DNA from: an uncultured Alphaproteobacteria bacterium
GTDB lineage: Bacteria > Pseudomonadota > Alphaproteobacteria > Rs-D84
DNA: 50,335 nt
Direction: 5' to 3'
Assembly: GCA_944389645.1 (NCBI GenBank)
Contig: CALXMZ010000033.1
Location: forward strand, 1 to 50,335
This document shows, in pieces, positions 31,308 to 39,353 of the stretch; position 1 is the stretch's first letter, and the number at the start of each line of letters is the position of its first letter. A program made the position numbers and the translations under genes. The notes under the pieces are model-generated. The model saw only the letters and a program-made list of their open reading frames with translations, had not been told where the DNA came from and searched no databases.

Positions 31308-34025
31308 ATGTTTTTAATAAAAAAAATTCCTTTTTGCATGATTGCTTTTTACGGTATTACCGCATATGGGGTAGATGTCGGGGATTTTAGTTCTTTTTAT
31401 AACGCTTACAAAACGAATACTGCGCAAAATGATATAACGATAACGGCAGATTTAACGGCAAATCGCTTAGTTGGTGTAGCAGGAAGCGTGATTACAAATA
31501 TTGATGGTGGTGGGTATAATTTTATAGGAGATAATTACAATGGTTTTACTGTTTCAAGTGATAGCAGTATTTCTTTCACAAATGTCGGGAATTTTAATGT
31601 TTCTGGGCAAAGTGCAACAATAGAGAATTCCGTTAACGGTTTTTATCAATCTGGGCAAGGGGCAGTATTTTCAAATACAGGGGGTAATTTAAATATAGAA
31701 AATTCTGCATTTAATAATAATTCTTCACGGTATGGTGGCAGTGTAGTTTATCAAACCAATAGCGGTAATTTAAGTATATTAAATAGCGTTTTTCAAAATA
31801 ATAGTGTAACGCGTAGCAATGGCGGCGTAATTTATAATCAGTATAGAACAACTGCAAATATAGCAGGTAGTTATTTTCAAGAGAATTCTGCTAGTAATTA
31901 TGGTGGTGTAGTATTTAATGATGGTGAAATAACGGTTTCGGATAGTGTTTTTAGTTCTAATACAGCGACAAGTGGGGCGGCTATATATAATTCAAATACA
32001 GTCACAATGAATAACGTTGATTTTATAGGTAATATAGGTACAGAAAGTGTAGGAGCTGTTTATACTACAGGTATGATGGATATAACAAATAGTACATTTG
32101 GAAATAATAAAGGTGAAACAGGGGGGGCAATAGGTGTTTACGGAATTATAGGAGATGGCTTATATACTGTCGTAAAAAATTCTACATTTACTGGTAATAG
32201 TGCGATGTATGGTGGTGCGCTTTATAACTGGGATGATACATACATAATAGATAGTAGTTTTGTGAATAATACGGCAACGGATGGAGGTGGTGCGATTTTT
32301 AATATAAATGCATTGTTTTTAATAGCGCAGAATTCGGATATAGAATTTACAGGTAATACTTCTTCTGGTGAATCTAATGCGATATATACTTCAGAAACGT
32401 TAGGGCTAAATGCAGCAACTGATTATCAAATAGTTTTCAACGATAAGATAACGGGTTCAGGTTCCATAGTAATAAATAATCCGTATACGTTGGAAGAAAG
32501 TGTTATGCCAACGGGTGGAACAGTATTGCTTAATGAAGATATGAGTGGTTTTAGCGGTGATGTAACAATAGCATCAGGAACAGTTCTGGTTAGTGATAGC
32601 GGTAAATTTTTTAGTGCAAAGGATTTGCAGGTAACGGGTGGGGTTTTAGATTTAGGAACTACGAATACCATAATAAATACTGCAACATTTGAGTCTGGAA
32701 GTACATTAAAATTAAACATACAAAATGCAGATACGTATGGATATTTAACGGCAGATACATTTACAATATCTGAAGGCGCATTGTTAAGCGCTGTTTTAGG
32801 GCCAGATGCAATGCAGGGAAGAGAAAGTTTGCAGGTGCAATTGTTGCGTAGTTCTACGGATATAACAGATAATTTTCTACCTGACATAGATAATAATATT
32901 TATGCTTTCGTAAAATTAGGTAATGGTTGGTATGAAGTGATGCAAGAAAACACGTTTTTAGAGATTATAAAAAATTCTGGTGGTTCACAGAATAATGAAA
33001 ATACTGCTATAGGTTGGCAGAATGCCTCAATAGGTGAGGGTATTATTGCAGACGAAGTTTATGAAAGGTTAGATTATTTACTTCAAGTAGATGCTGGGGG
33101 ATATATAAAAGCTTTAACAGCTCTTGCGCCATCAACCGCTCCTTTAATGGAAATACTAGGTAATTTACATACAGAAAGATATGAGAAATTATTATCTTTT
33201 GACTCTAATAATCGTGAAGAATTTTACATAAGTAATGGTAAGTTTTGGATGGCAGGTTTAGGTGGGGGCAGTAGATTAAAAGAAGATAAATTTTATGCAG
33301 ATTTTGATATTTATGGTTATGGTATAGGTATCGGTGCAGAATATTATAAAAAAAACTTAACTTTAGGTATCGCTTATAATTATCAATACGATAGATTGAA
33401 GAGTTGGGCCAGAGTACTACACGCCCCCACACATGGTATAGGTGGATATGCAAAATATAATTATGGGAATTTTATTTGGAATAATGCATTAAGTTTTTTT
33501 TATAGTAACATAAGTGAAACAAAAAATGTAGCAGGTATTCAACTATTTGATGATTTTGGGCTTTATACCAATTCTATTTGGTCAGATATAGGTTATAGTT
33601 TATCTTTTAATGAATTAAAAATAACTCCTTTTGTAGGTACAAAATATACTTTTTTACATAGAAATAAATCTATTGATAGTGCTGGGCAAGAAATTTCTTC
33701 TGCTAATTTAGATTTTTTAAGTACGTATACAAAATTTATTACAGAATATAAATTTATTTATAATGAATCTTTTAGTTTTTTACCTAGTTTAGAATTAGGT
33801 ATTTCATATGATTGGCTTGCAGATATAGATAATGTAAACGTTGTCATAAGTGATACAGAATATTATATATCAGCAGAACGTTTAGCAAGCTGGCAAGGTT
33901 TAGTCGGATTAAAATTTAAATTTAATTTTGGCGTTTTATACAATTTAGAAGTAGGAGCTGATTTTACGTTTCGCGATGGGTATAATAATTATACCGGTAT
34001 GATAAAAGGAAGTATGAGATTTTAA
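31308..34025 (+). CDS. Autotransporter with repeat-rich beta-helix passenger
   Basis: A 905-residue type V secreted surface protein. A signal peptide (residues 1-21) is followed by a passenger with about a dozen imperfect repeats of the form F-x-x-N-x-A-x-x-x-GG-A/V-I/V-Y/F-N (for example NSTFTGNSAMYGGALYN), as in POMP-type and pectate-lyase-like beta-helix proteins. From about residue 635 a C-terminal autotransporter barrel begins (FWMAGLGGGSRL...), ending GSMRF with the terminal Phe that BamA recognises. GGAGAG before ATG 31308 supports this start over ATG 31296. No protease motif is seen; an adhesin role is a guess. It is the first gene of the accessory block between plsX and fabH. Confidence 0.85.
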   Translation: MFLIKKIPFCMIAFYGITAYGVDVGDFSSFYNAYKTNTAQNDITITADLTANRLVGVAGSVITNIDGGGYNFIGDNYNGFTVSSDSSISFTNVGNFNVSGQSATIENSVNGFYQSGQGAVFSNTGGNLNIENSAFNNNSSRYGGSVVYQTNSGNLSILNSVFQNNSVTRSNGGVIYNQYRTTANIAGSYFQENSASNYGGVVFNDGEITVSDSVFSSNTATSGAAIYNSNTVTMNNVDFIGNIGTESVGAVYTTGMMDITNSTFGNNKGETGGAIGVYGIIGDGLYTVVKNSTFTGNSAMYGGALYNWDDTYIIDSSFVNNTATDGGGAIFNINALFLIAQNSDIEFTGNTSSGESNAIYTSETLGLNAATDYQIVFNDKITGSGSIVINNPYTLEESVMPTGGTVLLNEDMSGFSGDVTIASGTVLVSDSGKFFSAKDLQVTGGVLDLGTTNTIINTATFESGSTLKLNIQNADTYGYLTADTFTISEGALLSAVLGPDAMQGRESLQVQLLRSSTDITDNFLPDIDNNIYAFVKLGNGWYEVMQENTFLEIIKNSGGSQNNENTAIGWQNASIGEGIIADEVYERLDYLLQVDAGGYIKALTALAPSTAPLMEILGNLHTERYEKLLSFDSNNREEFYISNGKFWMAGLGGGSRLKEDKFYADFDIYGYGIGIGAEYYKKNLTLGIAYNYQYDRLKSWARVLHAPTHGIGGYAKYNYGNFIWNNALSFFYSNISETKNVAGIQLFDDFGLYTNSIWSDIGYSLSFNELKITPFVGTKYTFLHRNKSIDSAGQEISSANLDFLSTYTKFITEYKFIYNESFSFLPSLELGISYDWLADIDNVNVVISDTEYYISAERLASWQGLVGLKFKFNFGVLYNLEVGADFTFRDGYNNYTGMIKGSMRF

Positions 34026-34032
34026 AAAACAG

Positions 34033-34060
34033 AACCGTCAACAATTACTTATTGACGGTT
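34033..34060. terminator. Shared terminator between autotransporter and the 111-aa gene
   Basis: A perfect 9-bp stem (AACCGTCAA / TTGACGGTT) with a ten-base loop. The T run lies on the minus-strand side (34029-34024), so it best fits the minus-strand gene, but it also ends the convergent autotransporter transcript. Confidence 0.65.
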
Positions 34061-34123
34061 GCTCCCTTCCTTCTGGTTCCCCAGAAACTTTTATACTCTT
34101 TTATTTACCGCACATAATATGTT

Positions 34124-34459
34124 TTATGCGGCTTTGGCAAATTTTTTGTTTGATTCTTCATCGTTTGCATCAATTATCTTTTTTGCTTCTGTAAATACCA
34201 TTTCTTTTACTTTTAAAGCCAACGTTTTTGTATCTAAACTTTCTGCTGCAATATCAAAATTATCTGTTCTTATTTGTAATGAAACATAAGCACCAACCAA
34301 AGAATCTTTTGATAAATCTTCAATTGATCGCGGAGAATTATTTTTACCGATTTGTAATTCGTCGGCCAAAGATATTATTTGACGATCTTCATTAACCCAG
34401 ACTGTTGTAGTTAAAACTTGGTTAAGAGCAATCATTATTTCTTTTATATTTTTTGACAT
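34124..34459 (-). CDS. Hypothetical protein (111 aa)
   Basis: Not recognised. A small soluble protein without a signal peptide or cysteines. It is predicted mostly alpha-helical towards the end (LALKVKEMVFTEAKKIIDANDEESNKKF) with a mixed N-terminal half (IMIALNQVLTTTVWVNEDRQIISLADEL). AAGGAGGG lies 8 bases before ATG 34459, which makes translation convincing. It is monocistronic, convergent with the autotransporter, and divergent from the mraZ region. Confidence 0.6.
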   Translation of the reverse strand: MSKNIKEIMIALNQVLTTTVWVNEDRQIISLADELQIGKNNSPRSIEDLSKDSLVGAYVSLQIRTDNFDIAAESLDTKTLALKVKEMVFTEAKKIIDANDEESNKKFAKAA

Positions 34460-34560
34460 GTGCGGTTCCCTCCTTTTCGGGTTTTATTTTTAACAAATTT
34501 TGTATGTACAAACTGTATTTACAAAAATTTAAGTTAAAATTATTTGTTTTTATAATTTTT

Positions 34561-34600
34561 TCGCAGAAAACCGATGTTTTTATGGCTTTTTGCGAATTTT
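34561..34600 (+). terminator. Orphan terminator-like hairpin
   Basis: TCGCA (34561-34565) pairs with TGCGA (34591-34595), continued by AAAA/TTTT and CC/GG with single-base bulges, and is followed by ATTTTT on the plus strand. No plus-strand gene ends nearby, so it may mark a short RNA or protect mraZ from upstream transcription. Confidence 0.45.
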
Positions 34601-34690
34601 TAAACTTTTCTCCTTGTCTATACTTGGATCTTAGAACAAAAACGAATCGCAGGTCAAGAGAAAAATATAAAAATTTTAAATTTATTTAAA

Positions 34691-34754
34691 GGTATAAAAT
34701 ACCATATTTAAAATATTATTTACCATTGACAACCATAAAATACCATGCTAAATT
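34691..34754 (+). promoter_or_regulatory. mraZ promoter with three TACCAT repeats
   Basis: TTGACA (34726-34731), 17 bases, then TAAATT (34749-34754) is a near-consensus promoter. TACCAT occurs at 34700-34705, 34721-34726 and 34741-34746, spaced 21 and 20 bases apart. The first is part of the 12-base direct repeat ATAAAATACCAT (34694 and 34735) and of the palindrome GGTATAAAATACC. The second abuts the -35 and the third lies in the spacer. This is a plausible operator array. Confidence 0.65.
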
Positions 34755-34807
34755 TTTTATGAAGTCAGAAAGGGTGATGGCGTAAGCCTAAAAACATAAA
34801 AGTAAGA

Positions 34808-35254
34808 ATGTCATTATTTCTCTCATCTTATGAAAATCGTTTGGATACAAAAGGGCGAATATCTGTACCTGCATCCTTTCGGGCTTCTGTTTCTAACGAA
34901 AAATTTTCTGGCGTTGTTTTATATAGATCTTTTACGAATAAATGTATTGAAGGTTTATCTATGTCAAGAATGGAGCAATTGGCTTCTGCTACAGATAAAT
35001 TAGATATATTTAGTAACGAGTTAGATGATTTGTCGGCGATGTTATTTGCAGATGCAAGACCGCTTAATTTTGACGTAACAGGTAGAATAATTATACCGGA
35101 AGATTTATTAAAGTATGCCGACATTAAAGAAAAAGCTATTTTTGTTGGTCGTGGTAATAGTTTTCAGATATGGAACCCAGAATCATTTAAAAAGGTTCAG
35201 GATAAATCCTTAAATAATTTACGTTCTATTCGTCCAAATTTAACAATTCTTTAA
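34808..35254 (+). CDS. mraZ: MraZ transcriptional regulator, outside the dcw cluster
   Basis: MraZ is a DNA-binding protein with two SpoVT/AbrB-like swapped-hairpin repeats. It usually represses the division and cell wall operon. The 148-residue protein has both copies of the motif: DTKGRISVPASFR (about residues 14-26) and DVTGRIIIPEDLL (about 88-100). It starts MSLFLSSYENRLD. Normally it is followed by rsmH and ftsL; here it stands alone with its own promoter and terminator, and the next gene is an unrelated exported protein on the other strand. It could still act in trans on the dcw cluster, or on its own promoter. Confidence 0.93.
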   Translation: MSLFLSSYENRLDTKGRISVPASFRASVSNEKFSGVVLYRSFTNKCIEGLSMSRMEQLASATDKLDIFSNELDDLSAMLFADARPLNFDVTGRIIIPEDLLKYADIKEKAIFVGRGNSFQIWNPESFKKVQDKSLNNLRSIRPNLTIL

Positions 35255-35258
35255 TTAT

Positions 35259-35282
35259 AAAAGCGCCCTTCAGGGCGCTTTT
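35259..35282. terminator. Bidirectional terminator after mraZ
   Basis: A perfect 10-bp stem (AAAAGCGCCC / GGGCGCTTTT) with a TTCA loop, placed between convergent mraZ and the 746-aa gene. Confidence 0.85.
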
Positions 35283-35302
35283 ATGGTTATATTCTTGGAC
35301 AT

Positions 35303-37543
35303 TTAATCTTTAACGCAAGTATTCGTTTTAGAGCTATATGTATAACCTGTTTCGCAAGAGCATAATGGGTATTTACCTTGTGTGCTTGCACCATGTTCGG
35401 CGGAAGTAGGGCAAGACATACATTTGTTCATACTTGATATATATGAAGCTGTATTTTCTGTACAAACACAATCTGGATATGTACCCGTTGTATTTGATGG
35501 GCATTCTGGATTGGATAATACTTTATTTACCCATTCGTTAGCGCTTGCCTCTTGGGCGTCTGTAACAGACATACAAGTTGTTATGACAGATTTACATGCA
35601 TTTATTGCTATGTTTGTACTTGTCGGATTTGATGCATTATAATTGTTCTGTGATAAGCATGAAGATACATCTGTAATACAATCTTCTGCATAATCAGACA
35701 AAATTTCGTCTTGCATAGACTTTATTTGTATTAAAGTACGACTTAAAAATTCTTTAATTACATCATTGTCTGGTTTATATTTTAAATTCTGACCTGAGCC
35801 GCTATAAGTTATATCTTGGCATTTGTTTAATACAGACATGCACATACCGTAATTTTTACCATCTGAATCATCATGATAACCGATTTTATTCTGTAAAAAT
35901 TCGGACATATTCGTTGTACTAGGTTTTGAAGGTAAAGAAGATTTTACTGTTGAGCTTATATAATCACTGAGCGTGCCATTAGTCCATGCGTTAGAGTTTG
36001 TATCGTAATTCCACGTCTCATAGATAACAGCATTTTCATCATTTGGTGCACCTGGTGCGCTTCCAACGACTATGTCTCCATTAACAATATATTTTCCACT
36101 TGGGTCTAAACAGTTTTCGTAATCGCTACCACAGACAAAATCATCTTGCATACAAGAATCTAATGCATTTACGCAACCACGTAAATCATATGAGTTTTTC
36201 TGCTGAGCAACCAAAAGACGGGCTTTTTGTAAAACGCTTTTAGCGTTTCTGACTGTTGCTGCCATTTGGTCGTTAGATTCTGTTAATGTTCGTTCGTATA
36301 TTATGCATTGTTTGTCTATTTCTAAGTCATAAGAGTTAGTTATAACTGAAATATCCACACCTTGTGCTTGGCAGCTATTTAAGACCGATGCTTTACAGCG
36401 TGCAGCAGCTGTTTTGTAAAGCTGTTCACCACGTTGGTTACTGATAGAAGATGTATCAGTAGTTGTACCAAGTAAATTGCTTAAATTAAAACCAGTACTA
36501 TCTATTGTAAAATCTAATAATCCAGATAAATCTAAGCTTAATCCTGTTGTAGAACTTGTTGATTTACCAGATTCTACATCTATGATCATTTTTTTAATTT
36601 TATCTAAATCATTTTTTAATTGAGTATTATCGGTTGTTGTTTGCATCTCTAATTCGGCTTCTGTTTGTGTAAACAACGTTTCTACTTCATCTGCTGTTAA
36701 TCCGATATATTGAATTTTTTGTGCAACGTCTTGTAATTCTTCTGTTGCTTTTTTTAACGCTTCTTCTGTTTCCGAATAATTTTTCAGATTTGCACTACAA
36801 CTACAACGTCCCTGGTTGTCATCTAATACATTACAGAAATTATCCATGCAAGACGTATATTGAGCTTTGCAAAAATCTGTAATTTGAGCTAGTTCATCCA
36901 TTGTTATACTTGATGATACAGAAGTATCACTTGTTGAAACGCTTGTTGTTGATGTGCCTGTCCTGACCGTTGGTACGCGAGCACTTACGGATGATGTATT
37001 TACTCCTACTCTACTAGTTATATATAACGGTTGGTTAACTGTATCCGTTTGAACAATGGAGGAGCGCGCTGTGGTTGCGTTGTTCGTTTGAGTATTACGT
37101 GCAGTTACGCCCGGAGTTTTTGTTGTTGTCGTCGTCGTCCGTGCGGTAGTCGTTGGACGTCTATTCGTTGTAGTCGTTGTGGTTGTAGTCGGAACGGTTC
37201 TTGTCGCTGTTGTCGTTGCTGCTCTACTAGTTACCGAACGAGATATGTTTGCGTTTGTATTGCGATTTGATGTATTACGACTCGTCGTAGAAGATGATGC
37301 GACTGCTCTGGACGTTGCTGCTCTACCGCTTGTATTCCTTGGGCTAACTGTGCTTGGAGTTACAGGGTTTACGACTGTTTTCTGTTGTTCTTTTTCTTCT
37401 GTTTTATCAGAAGAATCTTTCGGCGTAGTGTCGGAATATTCTTCGTTATATTCCATTACATCTTCATAATAATATGCCGGAACAACCTCTGCAAAAGCTG
37501 GTAAAACAAGCAAACTACTAAGTACAGCAATAAAACGTTTCAT
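35303..37543 (-). CDS. Large exported protein: Thr-rich linker, coiled coil and Cys-rich modules
   Basis: A 746-residue protein of unknown family. It has a signal peptide (1-18, ending AFA). A Thr/Ser/Ala/Arg-rich low-complexity segment (about 45-215) may be extended or glycosylated. A Cys module follows (FCKAQYTSCMDNFCNVLDDN), then a coiled-coil part (EALKKATEELQDVAQKIQYI). Several CxxxxxxC and CMS-type motifs come after that. The C-terminus has two modules of the form C-P-x-x-x-x-G-x-Y-P-x-C-x-C (CPSNTTGTYPDCVC and a copy ending GKYPLCSC). The many paired cysteines imply disulfides, so it is likely periplasmic or surface exposed. Monocistronic between two terminator or promoter regions. Confidence 0.65.
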   Translation of the reverse strand: MKRFIAVLSSLLVLPAFAEVVPAYYYEDVMEYNEEYSDTTPKDSSDKTEEKEQQKTVVNPVTPSTVSPRNTSGRAATSRAVASSSTTSRNTSNRNTNANISRSVTSRAATTTATRTVPTTTTTTTTNRRPTTTARTTTTTTKTPGVTARNTQTNNATTARSSIVQTDTVNQPLYITSRVGVNTSSVSARVPTVRTGTSTTSVSTSDTSVSSSITMDELAQITDFCKAQYTSCMDNFCNVLDDNQGRCSCSANLKNYSETEEALKKATEELQDVAQKIQYIGLTADEVETLFTQTEAELEMQTTTDNTQLKNDLDKIKKMIIDVESGKSTSSTTGLSLDLSGLLDFTIDSTGFNLSNLLGTTTDTSSISNQRGEQLYKTAAARCKASVLNSCQAQGVDISVITNSYDLEIDKQCIIYERTLTESNDQMAATVRNAKSVLQKARLLVAQQKNSYDLRGCVNALDSCMQDDFVCGSDYENCLDPSGKYIVNGDIVVGSAPGAPNDENAVIYETWNYDTNSNAWTNGTLSDYISSTVKSSLPSKPSTTNMSEFLQNKIGYHDDSDGKNYGMCMSVLNKCQDITYSGSGQNLKYKPDNDVIKEFLSRTLIQIKSMQDEILSDYAEDCITDVSSCLSQNNYNASNPTSTNIAINACKSVITTCMSVTDAQEASANEWVNKVLSNPECPSNTTGTYPDCVCTENTASYISSMNKCMSCPTSAEHGASTQGKYPLCSCETGYTYSSKTNTCVKD

Positions 37544-37677
37544 GGCAAAAAATCCCTTCTATTGCTACTCATTTTATCATAATGTGTATAATATATCAAA
37601 TGAAAAAATGTTCTTATGTCTGTAAGTATTAAGTTTTTACTTTTGTTGTTTTTATATTTTAGTTTATGGATTTTTAC

Positions 37678-37705
37678 TTGTAAATCTTGTTATAGTAAAT
37701 ATAAT
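37678..37705 (+). promoter_or_regulatory. Promoter of the PLD-type lipoprotein
   Basis: TTGTAA (37678-37683), a 16-base spacer and a consensus TATAAT (37700-37705), 17 bases before the ATG. AAAAGG follows as ribosome binding site. Confidence 0.6.
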
Positions 37706-37722
37706 AACTGAAAAGGTAAAAA

Positions 37723-39309
37723 ATGGTTTTGTTTAAAAAGGTATCTTTTTTTATTTTATCGTTACCATTAGTCGGTTGTACAACAGTACCGACAACTTTA
37801 CATGATGAAAAATTAAAAGATTATTCTCCGAAAATAACAGCAGAAGATTTTATCTATGATCCGATGAATACGCCGATTGCAAAGTACTATGAAAAAGAGT
37901 TAAAAGCTGAAGAAGATATAAGTGGTGCAACATTAATAGAAGACGGTTTATCTGCTTTCGTTATAAGAGCAGCTTTTGCAAGAATGGCGACAAAGACAAT
38001 AGATTTACAAACATATATTTATAGTAATGATTTTTCGTCAAAAGTTTTAATAGGTGAGTTAAAAAAAGCTGCTGATAGGGGAGTCAAAATACGTGTTTTA
38101 ATTGACGATTATGGCACGAAGTCGGATATCGTTGATGTTATGTTACTAAATCAACATCCTAATATAGAAGTTAAAGTTTTTAATACTGTGGCAAATCGTT
38201 CAAAATTGTTATATTACCCTCAGTTTTTAATGGATTTTAATCGTTTAAACTCTAGGATGCATAATAAGCTTTTCATTGTAGATAATATTGCATACATAAC
38301 TGGTGGTAGGAATGTAGGAAGTAATTATTTTTATCCTGAAACAGCCTCTAACTTTTCAGATACAGATGTTTTATTTGTTGGTGATATGACGAAATATGCA
38401 ACTGCTAGTTTTGATGAGTATTGGAATTACCATTTATCAATACCTGCTTCCGTTTTTCCAAAATCAAAATCAAAAAAGGATGCTAAAAAGTTAGAAAAGA
38501 AATTTAAAGAAATAGAGAAAGAAAGTTCAGATAGCATAAATCAATATAATAAGATCATTTCAATGGTTCAGAAGGAGTATCAGAATAAAAATTTTGATTT
38601 CTGTTGGGGACACGGAAAGTTTTTAGCGGATCCTCCATACAAAGTTGAAATGACAATGGAAGAAAAAGAAAATTATCGTGGGGATATAATAAAAGAATTA
38701 ATGCGTTTATGGAATCAGACAGATAATTCTGTATATATTTCTGCTGCATATTTCGTCCCTGGTGAGGGTGGTTTAGATCATATGTTAAAAGAAGAAAAAT
38801 CTGGTGTTCATATGACGGTAGTAACTAATTCGTTGGCGTCAACAAATGCTCCTACGGTTTATGCAAAATGGGAAAAATACAGAAAGCAGTTAATTGATTC
38901 TGGCGCAGATGTATATGAATTTATGTTGTCTGCAGAAAATTTACGCGGAAAGGAACATGATAGAGAAAGAAAACAATCTAGTTTTTCTGTTCTGCATAGT
39001 AAAACGATGGTTTTTGACGATGATATTTCTTGGATAGGTAGTTTTAATTTAGATCCAAGAAGTGCTTGCTATAATACAGAAAATGTTGCGATTTTTGAAA
39101 GTAAAGAATTTGCGGATAGATTGCGTGAAATGATTATTAGAGATACAAAAACTTCATGGCATGTTACAATAGAAAACGGTAGTACGGTTTGGACAGGTAG
39201 TAGACCTGGTGACGAAAAACCGCGTGTATATAATAAATCTCCGGATACAAGCATATTTAGACGCATTTGGAAGAATATTACGAACCTTGTTCCAGAGAAG
39301 TTCGTGTAA
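37723..39309 (+). CDS. Phospholipase D-family lipoprotein (cardiolipin synthase C-like)
   Basis: A 528-residue lipoprotein with two HKD motifs. The signal peptide ends in the lipobox LVGC (Cys19), so it should be lipidated and processed by LspA. HKD1 is H180-N-K-LFIVDNIAYITGGRN and HKD2 is H425-S-K-TMVFDDDISWIGSFN, both with the paired Asn/Asp-Gly-Gly or Gly-Ser follow-up. This architecture matches YmdC/ClsC, which makes cardiolipin from phosphatidylglycerol and phosphatidylethanolamine, although an endonuclease or phospholipase role is also possible. A Lys-rich insertion (about 245-270) sits between the domains. It begins the accessory block's plus-strand segment after 37.6 kb. Confidence 0.83.
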   Translation: MVLFKKVSFFILSLPLVGCTTVPTTLHDEKLKDYSPKITAEDFIYDPMNTPIAKYYEKELKAEEDISGATLIEDGLSAFVIRAAFARMATKTIDLQTYIYSNDFSSKVLIGELKKAADRGVKIRVLIDDYGTKSDIVDVMLLNQHPNIEVKVFNTVANRSKLLYYPQFLMDFNRLNSRMHNKLFIVDNIAYITGGRNVGSNYFYPETASNFSDTDVLFVGDMTKYATASFDEYWNYHLSIPASVFPKSKSKKDAKKLEKKFKEIEKESSDSINQYNKIISMVQKEYQNKNFDFCWGHGKFLADPPYKVEMTMEEKENYRGDIIKELMRLWNQTDNSVYISAAYFVPGEGGLDHMLKEEKSGVHMTVVTNSLASTNAPTVYAKWEKYRKQLIDSGADVYEFMLSAENLRGKEHDRERKQSSFSVLHSKTMVFDDDISWIGSFNLDPRSACYNTENVAIFESKEFADRLREMIIRDTKTSWHVTIENGSTVWTGSRPGDEKPRVYNKSPDTSIFRRIWKNITNLVPEKFV

Positions 39310-39319
39310 TATAAAAATA

Positions 39320-39346
39320 TTGACAAATTTTTTCGTGTAGTATATT
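39320..39346 (+). promoter_or_regulatory. Possible promoter of the radical-SAM pseudogene
   Basis: TTGACA (39320-39325) and TATATT (39341-39346) with a short 15-base spacer. Transcription would start within a few bases of ATG 39354, so the message may be leaderless. Confidence 0.4.
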
Positions 39347-39353
39347 CGTTTGT

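Larger units (their letters stand above)
34460..34807. other. Long non-coding gap before mraZ
   Basis: No convincing gene is seen. The gap is very AT-rich and holds an isolated terminator-like hairpin (34561-34600), three TACCAT repeats, a strong promoter (34726-34754) and the mraZ leader. A 78-codon plus-strand open frame crosses it from 34453, but it has no ribosome binding site and no recognisable features. Confidence 0.6.

Noticed and set aside
31700..32320. Repetitive DNA that could look like a repeat array
   Set aside because: The repeats are imperfect, in frame and encode beta-helix turns of the autotransporter passenger. No CRISPR-type identical repeats with spacers occur anywhere in the window.
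34453..34689. A 78-codon plus-strand open frame before mraZ
   Set aside because: It has no ribosome binding site, is rich in Phe/Lys as expected from AT-rich non-coding DNA, and runs through a terminator-like hairpin.
37031..37469. Plus-strand open frames rich in Val, Arg and Cys
   Set aside because: They are the complement of the Thr-codon-rich tract of the 746-aa exported protein and have no start signals.
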